Shown: positions 52,824-64,000 of the stretch, one piece after another | Layout: each line of letters starts with the position of its first letter | Position numbering within the stretch: the first letter of the stretch is position 1 | From: Bos javanicus | Taxonomy: Eukaryota; Chordata; Mammalia; Artiodactyla; Bovidae | Direction: 5' to 3' | Length of the DNA: 64,000 nt | Assembly (NCBI RefSeq): GCF_032452875.1 | Contig: NW_026894313.1 | Span: forward strand, 1 to 64,000 | Translations under genes and position numbers: made by a program | Notes under the pieces: generated by a model | What the model was told of the DNA's origin: nothing | What the model saw: only the letters and a program-made list of their open reading frames with translations | Databases searched by the model: none

Positions 52824-54143
52824 AGATCACGTGACTGAGCATGCACTGTTCACGTGGCTGATCATACACTGATCACGTGATGATCATGCACTGATCACTT
52901 GGATATCATGCACTGATCACGTGGCTGATCATACACTGTTCACGTGTCTGACCATGCACTGATCACGTGGCTGATCATACACTGCTCACGTAACTGATCA
53001 TGCACTGATCACGTGGCTATCATGCACTGATCACGTGGCTGAACATGCACTGTTCACGTGGCTGATCACACACCTGTCACGTGACATATCATGCACTGAT
53101 CACGTGGCACTCATGCACTGATCACGTGGCTGATCATACTCTGCTCACGTAACTCATGCACACATCACGTGGCTATCATGCACTGCTCACGTGGCTGTCA
53201 TGCACTGATCACGTGGCTATCATGCACTGATCACGTGGCTGATCACACACGTATCACGTGACTGATCATGCACTGATCACGTGGCTGATCATGCACTGAT
53301 CACGTGGCTATCATGCACTGATCACGTGGCTGATCATGCAATGATCACGTAGCTACCATGTACTGATCACGTGACTGATCATGCACTGATCACGTAATTG
53401 ATCATGCACTGATCATGTGGCTGATCATGCACTGATCACGTGGCTGATCATGCACTGATCACGTGACTGATCATGCACTGATCACGTGACTGATCATGCA
53501 CTGATCACGTGGCTATCATGCACTGATCACGTGGCTGACATGCACTGATCACGTGCCTGATCATGCACTGATCACGTGGCTGATCATGCACTGATCACGT
53601 GACTGATCATGCACTGATCACGTGTCTGATCATGCACTGATCACGTGGCTATCATGCACTGCTCACGTGGCTGATCATGCCATGATCACGCAGCTACCAT
53701 GTACTGGTCACATGACTGATCATGCACTGATCACGTGACTGATCATGCAGTGATCACGTGGCTATCATGCACTACTCACGTGGCTGATCATGCAATGATC
53801 ATGTAGCTACCATGTACAGGTCACGTGAATGATCATACACCCATCAGGTGACTGATCATGCACTGATCACGTGGCTATCATGCACTGATCACGAGACTGA
53901 TCATGCACTGATCACGTCTATATCATGCACTGATCACATGACTGCCCATGCACTGATCACGTGGATGATCATACACTAATCTTGTGACAGATCATGCACT
54001 GATCACGTGGCTGATCATGCACTGATACCGTGACTGAGCATGGACTGATCACATGACTATCATGTAGTGATCACGTGACTTAATGGCGCTGATCATGTGA
54101 CTGATCATGCGCTGATCATGTTTGCTATCATACACTGATCATG
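52824..54143 (+). repeat. Unit 28-29: D arm truncated on its spacer side
   Basis: D arm 52824 to about 53190 (to CACATCACG) joins a D-arm tail (CTGTC, CACACACGTATCACG, about 53190-53260), with the middle missing. Spacer to 53683, U arm 53684-54143 (T form). Confidence 0.88.
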
Positions 54144-54341
54144 TGCCTCTGGAGGCAATAAACAAAGAGCTGAGTAGGCACGAATCAAACAGTCAGCAGG
54201 CAATAATCATGGAACTCAGGTGTGAGGAATCATGCTGCTCAGCTGGCAATAATCAAGCAGCTGAGCAGGCAGGAATCGTGCAGCTCAGCTGGCAATTGTC
54301 AAGCAGATGAGCAGACAGTAATCACGCAGCTCAGCAGGCCC
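54144..54341 (+). repeat. Insert copy 29, short type
   Basis: 198 bp with one 45-bp dimer and the standard ends. Confidence 0.95.
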
Positions 54342-55967
54342 AGATCACGTGACTGAGCATGCACTGTTCACGTGGCTGATCATACACTGATCACGTGATG
54401 ATCATGCACTGATCACTTGGATATCATGCACTGATCACGTGGCTGATCATACACTGTTCACGTGTCTGACCATGCACTGATCACGTGGCTGATCATACAC
54501 TGCTCACGTAACTGATCATGCACTGATCACGTGGCTATCATGCACTGATCACGTGGCTGAACATGCACTGTTCACGTGGCTGATCACACACCTGTCACGT
54601 GACATATCATGCACTGATCACGTGGCACTCATGCACTGATCACGTGGCTGATCATACTCTGCTCACGTAACTCATGCACACATCACGTGGCTATCATGCA
54701 CTGCTCACGTGGCTCGTCATGGAATGATCACGTAGCAACCATATACTGGTCACGTGACTGATCATGCAAAGATCACGTAAATGATCATGCACTGTTCACG
54801 TGACTGATCATGTACTGATCACGTGACTGATCATGCACTGATCACGTGGCTATCATGCTCTGCTCACGTGGCTGATCATGCAACGATCACGTAGCAACCA
54901 TGTACTGGTCACGTGACTGATCATGCACTGATCACGTAATTGATCATGCACTGATCACGTGGCTCATCATGCACTGATCACGTGGCTGATCACACATGTA
55001 TCACGTGACTGATCATGCACTGATCACGTGGCTCTCATGCACTGATCACGTGGCTGTCATGCACTGATCACGTGGATATCATGCACTGATCACGTGGCTG
55101 ATCACACACGTATCACATGACTGATCATGCACTGATCACGTGGCTATCATGCACTGATCACGTGGCTATCATGCACTGATCACGTGGCTGATCATGCAAT
55201 GATCACGTAGCTACCATGTACTGGTCACGTGACTGATCATGCACTGATCACGTAATTGATCATGCACTGATCATGTGGCTGATCATGCACTGATCACGCA
55301 CTGATCACGTGGCTGATCATGCACTGATCACGTGACTGATCATGCACTGATCACGTGGCTGATCATGCACTGATCACGTGACTGATCATGCACTGATCAC
55401 GTGGCTGATCATGCACTGATCACGTGACTGATCATGCACTGATCACGTGACTGATCATGCACTGATCACGTGGCTATCATGCACTGCTCACGTGGCTGAT
55501 CATGCATGATCACGCAGCTACCATGTACTGGTCACATGACTGATCATGCACTGATCACGTGACTGATCATGCAGTGATCACGTGGCTATCATGCACTACT
55601 CACGTGGCTGATCATGCAATGATCATGTAGCTACCATGTACAGGTCACGTGAATGATCATACACCCATCAGGTGACTGATCATGCACTGATCACGTGGCT
55701 ATCATGCACTGATCACGAGACTGATCATGCACTGATCACGTCTATATCATGCACTGATCACATGACTGCCCATGCACTGATCACGTGGATGATCATACAC
55801 TAATCATGTGACAGATCATGCACTGATCACGTGGCTGATCATGCACTGATACCGTGACTGAGCATGGACTGATCACATGACTATCATGTAGTGATCACGT
55901 GACTTAATGGCGCTGATCATGTGACTGATCATGCGCTGATCATGTTTGCTATCATACACTGATCATG
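54342..55967 (+). repeat. Unit 29-30: canonical D arm, spacer with slip, U arm
   Basis: D arm 54342-55118 has all landmarks. Spacer to 55507 contains the GATCACGCACTGATCACG slip near 55292 that also marks units 18-19 and 21-22. U arm 55508-55967 (A form). Confidence 0.9.
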
Positions 55968-56210
55968 TGCCTCTGGAGGCAATAAACAAAGAGCTGAGTA
56001 GGCACGAATCAAACAGTCAGCAGGCAATAATCATGGAACTCAGGTGTGAGGAATCATGCTGCTCAGCTGGCAATAATCAAGCAGCTGAGCAGGCAGGAAT
56101 TACGCAGCACAGCTGGCAATTGTCAAGCAGATGACAGGCAGGAATCGTGCAGCTCAGCTGGCAATTGTCAAGCAGATGAGCAGACAGTAATCACGCAGCT
56201 CAGCAGGCCC
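55968..56210 (+). repeat. Insert copy 30, long type, first of triad 4
   Basis: 243 bp, G variant, with the standard ends. Confidence 0.95.
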
Positions 56211-57440
56211 AGATCACGTGACTGAGCATGCACTGTTCACGTGGCTGATCATGCACTGATCACGTGACTGATCATGCACTGATCACGTGGCTATCATGCA
56301 CTGATCACGTGGCTGATCATGCACTGATCACGTGCTGACCATGCACTGATCACGTGACTGATCATGCACTGATCACGTAACTGATCATGCACTGATCACG
56401 TGGCTATCATGCACTGATCACGTGGCTGATCACATGTGTCACGTGACTGATCATGCACTGATCACGTGGCTATCATGCACTGATCACGTGGCTGATCATG
56501 CACTGATCACGTGGCTATCATGCACTGATCACGTGGCTGATCACACACTATCACGTGACTGATCATGCACTGATCACGTGGCTATCATGCACTGATCACG
56601 TGGCTATCATGCACTGATCACGTGGCTGATCATGCACTGATCACGTGGCTACCATGTACTGATCACGTGACTGATCATGCACTGATCACGTAATTGATCA
56701 TGCACTGATCACGTGGCTGATCATGCACTGATCACGTGGCTGATCATGCACTGATCACGTAACTGATCATGCACTGATCACGTGACTGATCATGCACTGA
56801 TCACGTGGCTATCATGCACTGATCACGTGGCTGATCATACACTGATCACGTGCCTGATCATGCACTGATCACGTGGCTGATCATGCACTGATCACGTGAC
56901 TGATCATGCACTGATCACGTGTCTGATCATGCACTGATCACGTGGCTATCATGCACTGCTCACGTGGCTGATCATGCCATGATCACGCAGCTACCATGTA
57001 CTGGTCACATGACTGATCATGCACTGATCACGTGACTGATCATGCAGTGATCACGTGGCTATCATGCACTACTCACGTGGCTGATCATGCAATGATCATG
57101 TAGCTACCATGTACAGGTCACGTGAATGATCATACACCCATCAGGTGACTGATCATGCACTGATCACGTGGCTATCATGCACTGATCACGAGACTGATCA
57201 TGCACTGATCACGTCTATATCATGCACTGATCACATGACTGCCCATGCACTGATCACGTGGATGATCATACACTAATCATGTGACAGATCATGCACTGAT
57301 CACGTGGCTGATCATGCACTGATACCGTGACTGAGCATGGACTGATCACATGACTATCATGTAGTGATCACGTGACTTAATGGCGCTGATCATGTGACTG
57401 ATCATGCGCTGATCATGTTTGCTATCATACACTGATCATG
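56211..57440 (+). repeat. Unit 30-31: D arm with large internal deletion
   Basis: Same deletion class as units 19-20 and 22-23 (step 1473 bp), with the retained D-arm end (about 56325-56560) more consensus-like (CTATC for CTCTC and for GATATC). Spacer to 56980, U arm 56981-57440 (A form). Confidence 0.88.
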
Positions 57441-57683
57441 TGCCTCTGGAGGCAATAAACAAAGAGCTGAGTAGGCACGAATCAAACAGTCAGCAGGCAA
57501 TAATCATGGAACTCAGGTGTGAGGAATCATGCTGCTCAGCTGGCAATAATCAAGCAGCTGAGCAGGCAGGAATTACGCAGCACAGCTGGCAATTGTCAAG
57601 CAGATGACAGGCAGGAATCGTGCAGCTCAGCTGGCAATTGTCAAGCAGATGAGCAGACAGTAATCACGCAGCTCAGCAGGCCC
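57441..57683 (+). repeat. Insert copy 31, long type, second of triad 4
   Basis: 243 bp, G variant, with the standard ends. Confidence 0.95.
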
Positions 57684-58687
57684 AGATCACGTGACTGAGC
57701 ATGCACTGTTCACGTGGCTGATCATACACTGATCACGTGATGATCATGCACTGATCACTTGGATATCATGCACTGATCACGTGGCTGATCATACACTGTT
57801 CACGTGTCTGACCATGCACTGATCACGTGGCTGATCATACACTGCTCACGTAACTGATCATGCACTGATCACGTGGCTATCATGCACTGATCACGTGGCT
57901 GAACATGCACTGTTCACGTGGCTGATCACACACCTGTCACGTGACATATCATGCACTGATCACGTGGCACTCATGCACTGATCACGTGGCTGATCATACT
58001 CTGCTCACGTAACTCATGCACACATCACGTGGCTATCATGCACTGCTCACGTGGCTCGTCATGGAATGATCACGTAGCAACCATATACTGGTCACGTGAC
58101 TGATCATGCACTGATCACGTAAATGATCATGCACTGTTCACGTGACTGATCATGTACTGATCACGTGACTGATCATGCACTGATCACGTGGCTATCATGC
58201 ACTGCTCACGTGGCTGATCATGCAACGATCACGTAGCAACCATGTACTGGTCACGTGACTGATCATGCACTGATCACGTAATTGATCATGCACTGATCAC
58301 GTGGCTCATCATGCACTGATCACGTGGCTGATCACACATGTATCACGTGACTGATCATGCACTGATCACGTGGCTCTCATGCACTGATCACGTGGCTGAT
58401 CATGCACTGATCACGTGGCTATCATGCACTGATCACGTGACTGATCATGCACTGATCACGTCTATATCATGCACTGATCACATGACTGCCCATGCACTGA
58501 TCACGTGGATGATCATACACTGATCATGTGACAGATCATGCACTGATCACGTGGCTGATCATGCACTGATACCGTGACTGAGCATGGACTGATCACATGA
58601 CTATCATGTAGTGATCACGTGACTTAATGGCGCTGATCATGTGACTGATCATGCACTGATCATGTTTGCTATCATACACTGATCATG
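57684..58687 (+). repeat. Unit 31-32: D arm fused to truncated U arm
   Basis: D arm 57684 to about 58385 joined to the U arm from CACGTCTATATC (about 58458), with the open frame 58338-58523 across the joint. It carries the ACACTGATCATGTGACAG form shared with unit 23-24 and has the same step of 1247 bp. Confidence 0.88.
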
Positions 58688-58885
58688 TGCCTCTGGAGGC
58701 AATAAACAAAGAGCTGAGTAGGCACGAATCAAACAGTCAGCAGGCAATAATCATGGAACTCAGGTGTGAGGAATCATGCTGCTCAGCTGGCAATAATCAA
58801 GCAGCTGAGCAGGCAGGAATCGTGCAGCTCAGCTGGCAATTGTCAAGCAGATGAGCAGACAGTAATCACGCAGCTCAGCAGGCCC
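58688..58885 (+). repeat. Insert copy 32, short type, third of triad 4
   Basis: 198 bp with one 45-bp dimer. It corresponds to copy 24. Confidence 0.95.
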
Positions 58886-61018
58886 AGATCACGTGACTGA
58901 GCATGCACTGTTCACGTGGCTGATCATACACTGATCACGTGATGATCATGCACTGATCACTTGGATATCATGCACTGATCACGTGGCTGATCATACACTG
59001 TTCACGTGTCTGACCATGCACTGATCACGTGGCTGATCATACACTGCTCACGTAACTGATCATGCACTGATCACGTGGCTATCATGCACTGATCACGTGG
59101 CTGAACATGCACTGTTCACGTGGCTGATCACACACCTGTCACGTGACATATCATGCACTGATCACGTGGCACTCATGCACTGATCACGTGGCTGATCATA
59201 CTCTGCTCACGTAACTCATGCACACATCACGTGGCTATCATGCACTGCTCACGTGGCTCGTCATGGAATGATCACGTAGCAACCATATACTGGTACGTGA
59301 CTGATCATGCAAGATCACGTAAATGATCATGCACTGTTCACGTGACTGATCATGTACTGATCACGTGACTGATCATGCACTGATCACGTGGCTATCATGC
59401 TCTGCTCACGTGGCTGATCATGCACGATCACGTAGCAACCATGTACTGGTCACGTGACTGATCATGCACTGATCACGTAATTGATCATGCACTGATCACG
59501 TGGCTCATCATGCACTGATCACGTGGCTGATCACACATGTATCACGTGACTGATCATGCACTGATCACGTGGCTCTCATGCACTGATCACGTGGCTGTCA
59601 TGCACTGATCACGTGGATATCATGCACTGATCACGTGGCTGATCACACACGTATCACATGACTGATCATGCACTGATCACGTGGCTATCATGCACTGATC
59701 ACGTGGCTATCATGCACTGATCACGTGGCTGATCATGCAATGATCACGTAGCTACCATGTACTGATCACGTGACTGATCATGCACTGATCACGTAATTGA
59801 TCATGCACTGATCACGTGGCTGATCATGCACTGATCACGTGGCTGATCATGCACTGATCACGTGACTGATCATGCACTGATCACGTGACTGATCATGCAC
59901 TGATCACGTGGCTATCATGCACTGATCACGTGGCTGATCATGCACTGATCACGTGCCTGATCATGCACTGATCACGTGGCTGATCATGCACTGATCACGT
60001 GACTGATCATGCACTGATCACGTGGCTGATCATGCACTGATCACGTGACTGATCATGCACTGATCACGTGACTGATCATGCACTGATCACGTGGCTATCA
60101 TGCACTGATCACGTGGCTGATCATGCATGATCACGCAGCTACCATGCACTGATCACGTGACTGATCATGCACTGATCACGTGACTGATCATGCACTGATC
60201 ACGTGGCTATCATGCACTGATCACGTGGCTGATCATGCAATGATCACGTAGCTACCATGTACTGGTCACGTGACTGATCATGCACTGATCACGTGACTGA
60301 TCATGCACTGATCACGTGGCTATCATGCACTGATCACGTGACTGATCATGCACTGATCACGTCTATATCATGCACTGATCACGTGACTGATCATGCACTG
60401 ATCACGTGGCTGATCATACACTGATCACGTGACTGATCATGCACTGATCACGTGGCTGATCATGCACTGATCACGTGACTGATCATGCACTGATCACGTG
60501 ACTGATCATGCACTGATCACGTGGCTATCATGCACTGATCACGTGGCTGATCATGCATGATCACGCAGCTACCATGTACTGGTCACATGACTGATCATGC
60601 ACTGATCACGTGACTGATCATGCACTGATCACGTGGCTATCATGCACTACTCACGTGGCTGATCATGCAATGATCATGTAGCTACCATGTACAGGTCACG
60701 TGAATGATCATACACCCATCAGGTGACTGATCATGCACTGATCACGTGGCTATCATGCACTGATCACGTGACTGATCATGCACTGATCACGTCTATATCA
60801 TGCACTGATCACATGACTGCCCATGCACTGATCACGTGGATGATCATACACTAATCTTGTGACAGATCATGCACTGATCACGTGGCTGATCATGCACTGA
60901 TACCGTGACTGAGCATGGACTGATCACATGACTATCATGTAGTGATCACGTGACTTAATGGCGCTGATCATGTGACTGATCATGCGCTGATCATGTTTGC
61001 TATCATACACTGATCATG
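58886..61018 (+). repeat. Unit 32-33: D arm, spacer, insert-less U-like arm, U arm
   Basis: D arm 58886 to about 59660 with small losses (GGTACGTGAC, GCAAGATC near 59291-59315). Spacer, then an insert-less U-like arm 60129 to about 60460, spacer end, true U arm 60559-61018 (T form; CACGTGACTG replaces CACGAGACTG near 60767). It matches unit 24-25 to within 3 bp in length. Confidence 0.87.
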
Positions 61019-61216
61019 TGCCTCTGGAGGCAATAAACAAAGAGCTGAGTAGGCACGAATCAAACAGTCAGCAGGCAATAATCATGGAACTCAGGTGTGA
61101 GGAATCATGCTGCTCAGCTGGCAATAATCAAGCAGCTGAGCAGGCAGGAATCGTGCAGCTCAGCTGGCAATTGTCAAGCAGATGAGCAGACAGTAATCAC
61201 GCAGCTCAGCAGGCCC
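61019..61216 (+). repeat. Insert copy 33, short type
   Basis: 198 bp with one 45-bp dimer. It corresponds to copy 25. Confidence 0.95.
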
Positions 61217-63393
61217 AGATCACGTGACTGAGCATGCACTGTTCACGTGGCTGATCATACACTGATCACGTGATGATCATGCACTGATCACGTGGATATC
61301 ATGCACTGATCACGTGGCTGATCATACACTGATCACGTGTCTGACCATGCACTGATCACGTGGCTGATCATGCACTGATCACGTAACTGATCATGCACTG
61401 ATCACGTGGCTATCATGCACTGATCACGTGGCTGATCATGCACTGATCACGTGGCTGATCACACACTGTCACGTGACATATCATGCACTGATCACGTGGC
61501 ACTCATGCACTGATCACGTGGCTGATCATACACTGATCACGTAACTCATGCACACATCACGTGGCTATCATGCACTGATCACGTGGCTGTCATGCACTGA
61601 TCACGTGGCTATCATGCACTGATCATGTGGCTGATCATGCACGTATCACGTGACTGATCATGCACTGATCACGTGGCTGATCATGCACTGATCACGTGGC
61701 TATCATGCACTGATCACGTGGCTGATCATGCAATGATCACGTAGCTACCATGTACTGGTCACGTGACTGATCATGCACTGATCACGTAATTGATCATGCA
61801 CTGATCACGTGGCTGATCATGCACTGATCACGTGGCTGATCATGCACTGATCACGTGACTGATCATGCACTGATCACGTGACTGATCATGCACTGATCAC
61901 GTGGCTATCATGCACTGATCACGTGGCTGATCATGCACTGATCACGTGACTGATCATGCACTGATCACGTGGCTGATCATGCACTGATCACGTGGCTGAT
62001 CATGCACTGATCACGTGGCTGATCACACACTGTCACGTGACATATCATGCACTGATCACGTGGCACTCATGCACTGATCACGTGGCTGATCATACACTGA
62101 TCACGTAACTCATGCACACATCACGTGGCTATCATGCACTGATCACGTGGCTGTCATGCAATGATCACGTAGCAACCATATACTGGTCACGTGACTGATC
62201 ATGCACTGATCACGTAAATGATCATGCACTGATCACGTGACTGATCATGCACTGATCACGTGACTGATCATGCACTGATCACGTGGCTATCATGCACTGC
62301 TCACGTGGCTGATCATGCACGATCACGTAGCAACCATGTACTGGTCACGTGACTGATCATGCACTGATCACGTAATTGATCATGCACTGATCACGTGGCT
62401 CATCATGCACTGATCACGTGGCTGATCACACATGTATCACGTGACTGATCATGCACTGATCACGTGGCTCTCATGCACTGATCACGTGGCTGTCATGCAC
62501 TGATCACGTGGATATCATGCACTGATCACGTGGCTGATCACACACGTATCACATGACTGATCATGCACTGATCACGTGGCTATCATGCACTGATCACGTG
62601 GCTATCATGCACTGATCACGTGGCTGATCATGCAATGATCACGTAGCTACCATGTACTGGTCACGTGACTGATCATGCACTGATCACGTAATTGATCATG
62701 CACTGATCATGTGGCTGATCATGCACTGATCACGTGGCTGATCATACACTGATCACGTGACTGATCATGCACTGATCACGTGACTGATCATGCACTGATC
62801 ACGTGGCTGATCATGCACTGATCACGTGGCTGATCATGCACTGATCACGTGACTGATCATGCACTGATCACGTGTCTGATCATGCACTGATCACGTGGCT
62901 ATCATGCACTGCTCACGTGGCTGATCATGCCATGATCACGCAGCTACCATGTACTGGTCACATGACTGATCATGCACTGATCACGTGACTGATCATGCAG
63001 TGATCACGTGGCTATCATGCACTACTCACGTGGCTGATCATGCAATGATCATGTAGCTACCATGTACAGGTCACGTGAATGATCATACACCCATCAGGTG
63101 ACTGATCATGCACTGATCACGTGGCTATCATGCACTGATCACGAGACTGATCATGCACTGTTCACGTCTATATCATGCACTGATCACATGACTGCCCGTG
63201 CACTGATCACGTGGATGATCATACACTAATCTTGTGACAGATCATGCACTGATCACGTGGCTGATCATGCACTGATACCGTGACTGAGCATGGACTGATC
63301 ACATGACTATCATGTAGTGATCACGTGACTTAATGGCGCTGATCATGTGACTGATCATGCGCTGATCATGTTTGCTATCATACACTGATCATG
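61217..63393 (+). repeat. Unit 33-34: two D-type arms, spacer, U arm
   Basis: First D arm 61217 to about 61650, partly reverted to consensus. Consensus tract to about 62015. A second, insert-less D arm is at about 62016-62554, from CACACACTGTCACGTGACATATC to the GTATCACATG end. Spacer to 62933; U arm 62934-63393 has CCCGTGC, GTTCACGTCTATATC and the T form of the A/T marker. Confidence 0.87.
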
Positions 63394-63636
63394 TGCCTCT
63401 GGAGGCAATAAACAAAGAGCTGAGTAGGCACGAATCAAACAGTCAGCAGGCAATAATCATGGAACTCAGGTGTGAGGAATCATGCTGCTCAGCTGGCAAT
63501 AATCAAGCAGCTGAGCAGGCAGGAATTACGCAGCACAGCTGGCAATTGTCAAGCAGATGACAGGCAGGAATCGTGCAGCTCAGCTGGCAATTGTCAAGCA
63601 GATGAGCAGACAGTAATCACGCAGCTCAGCAGGCCC
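63394..63636 (+). repeat. Insert copy 34, long type
   Basis: 243 bp, G variant, with the standard ends and two 45-bp dimers. Confidence 0.95.
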
Positions 63637-64000
63637 AGATCACGTGACTGAGCATGCACTGTGCACGTGGCTGATCATACACTGATCACGTGATGATCAT
63701 GCACTGATCACGTGGCTATCATGCACTGATCACGTGGCTGATCATGCACTGTTCACGTGGCTGATCACACACTGTCACGTGACATATCATGCACTGATCA
63801 CGTGGCACTCATGCACTGATCACGTGGCTGATCATACTCTGCTCACGTAACTCATGCACACATCACGTGGCTATCATGCACTGCTCACGTGGCTGTCATG
63901 CAATGATCACGTAGCAACCATATACTGGTCACGTGACTGATCATGCACTGATCACGTAAATGATCATGCACTGTTCACGTGACTGATCATGTACTGATCA
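63637..64000 (+). repeat. Partial D arm at the window end
   Basis: It begins like a D arm (GAGCATGCACTGTGCACG, a private G for T), lacks the GTCTGACC and GTAACTGATC monomers near 63710-63740, then resumes with CACACACTGTCACG, CACTC, CTGTCATGCAATG, CAACCATATACTGG and GTAAATG. It is cut by the window edge. Confidence 0.88.

Larger units (their letters stand above)
34366..61216 (+). repeat. Block C: three-insert super-units
   Basis: Inserts fall into triads with intervals of about 1473 (D arm internally deleted), 1246 (D arm fused directly to a truncated U arm) and 2115-2334 bp (long spacer). Triads begin at the inserts at 37727, 42561 and 55968; the copies at 34366/35612 and 47617/48841 look like partial triads. 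Neighbouring triads repeat at 4834-4838 bp. Triads 2 and 4 agree to within about 5 bp over 5 kb and lie 13.4 kb apart. The third insert of each triad is always a short or shortest type. Confidence 0.85.
55968..61216 (+). repeat. Super-unit, second copy of a 5.25-kb structural duplicate
   Basis: It matches 42561-47814 element by element: same insert types (long, long, short, short), same D-arm deletion, same fused interval, and same insert-less U-like arm at about 60129-60460. Corresponding inserts are offset by 13407, 13405, 13405 and 13402 bp. Beyond the ends the two blocks diverge: the next interval is 1224 bp after the first copy and 2375 bp after the second. Confidence 0.85.
1..64000. repeat. 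Satellite array of 23-bp monomers with higher-order structure
   Basis: The whole window is a head-to-tail array. The monomer reads CTGATCATGCA then CTGATCACGTGG (11 + 12 = 23 bp, 12 of 23 bases G or C). Common forms end GTGA instead of GTGG, or begin CTATC with one G missing (22 bp). Outside 34 copies of an unrelated-looking insert, essentially all sequence can be parsed as this monomer or diverged forms of it. The array continues past both ends. In uniform tracts the TGA in TGATCA, with a unit length not divisible by 3, closes all frames on both strands. I do not recognise the family. A eukaryotic satellite is the best reading; the chromosome position is unknown. Confidence 0.97.

Noticed and set aside
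1..64000. CRISPR array
   Set aside because: The 23-bp units are directly adjacent with no unique spacers, there are far too many, and no cas-like genes are present.
1..64000. Plasmid iteron origin or bacterial repeat region
   Set aside because: The 22-23 bp unit length resembles iterons, but iteron sets contain few copies next to a rep gene. Here more than 60 kb are repeats with no gene.
1..64000. CENP-B box or telomere repeat
   Set aside because: I found no match to the CENP-B box core pattern in the monomer or insert, and no TTAGGG- or TTTAGGG-like array. A centromere role therefore remains only a possibility.

Overview
The window is one uninterrupted block of tandemly repeated DNA. I see no protein-coding gene, rRNA, tRNA, CRISPR array or recognisable transposon. 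The nested satellite architecture, its scale (the array runs off both ends of 64 kb) and the total lack of genes point to a eukaryotic nuclear genome: centromeric, pericentromeric, subtelomeric or other heterochromatic satellite. I do not recognise the satellite family and cannot name the species from sequence alone.

There are four levels of organisation. (1) The monomer is 23 bp: an 11-bp half CTGATCATGCA followed by a 12-bp half CTGATCACGTGG. Frequent variants end in GTGA instead of GTGG, or lack one G and start CTATC (22 bp). Each consensus monomer holds two TGATCA palindromes and one CACGTG palindrome (E-box/G-box core, with the monomer's only CpG). (2) A different sequence, here called the insert, interrupts the monomer array 34 times, always in the same orientation. 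It exists as 243 bp (long), 198 bp (short) and 151 bp (shortest), and is itself built of diverged 22-23 bp units. (3) Insert plus flanks form a higher-order unit of about 1.88-1.95 kb: an upstream arm of 460 bp (U), the insert, a downstream arm of about 777 bp (D), both made of diverged but copy-to-copy conserved monomers, and a near-consensus spacer (S) of about 400-470 bp that varies in monomer number. (4) Units are grouped into longer periods.

Layout. 1-18.3 kb: ten inserts at regular 1.88-1.95 kb spacing; interval lengths alternate short/long from copy 2 on, suggesting a dimeric period of about 3.8 kb. 18.3-34.3 kb: irregular units (1.47 to 3.57 kb) with expanded consensus spacers, arm deletions and arm copies that have lost their insert. 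34.3-61.2 kb: a new order, three-insert super-units with intervals of about 1473, 1246 and 2115-2334 bp. One such block (42.5-47.8 kb) recurs with the same structure at 55.9-61.2 kb, 13.4 kb downstream. 61.2-64 kb: a unit with a duplicated D arm and the start of the next.

The pattern (strong conservation among distant copies, mosaic marker variants, indels in multiples of a monomer) fits unequal exchange plus gene conversion. Monomers near the insert are diverged and those farthest from it are most uniform. Functional ideas (E-box protein binding, centromere role, transcription) are inference. Exact lengths of such arrays also depend on assembly quality, which cannot be judged here.
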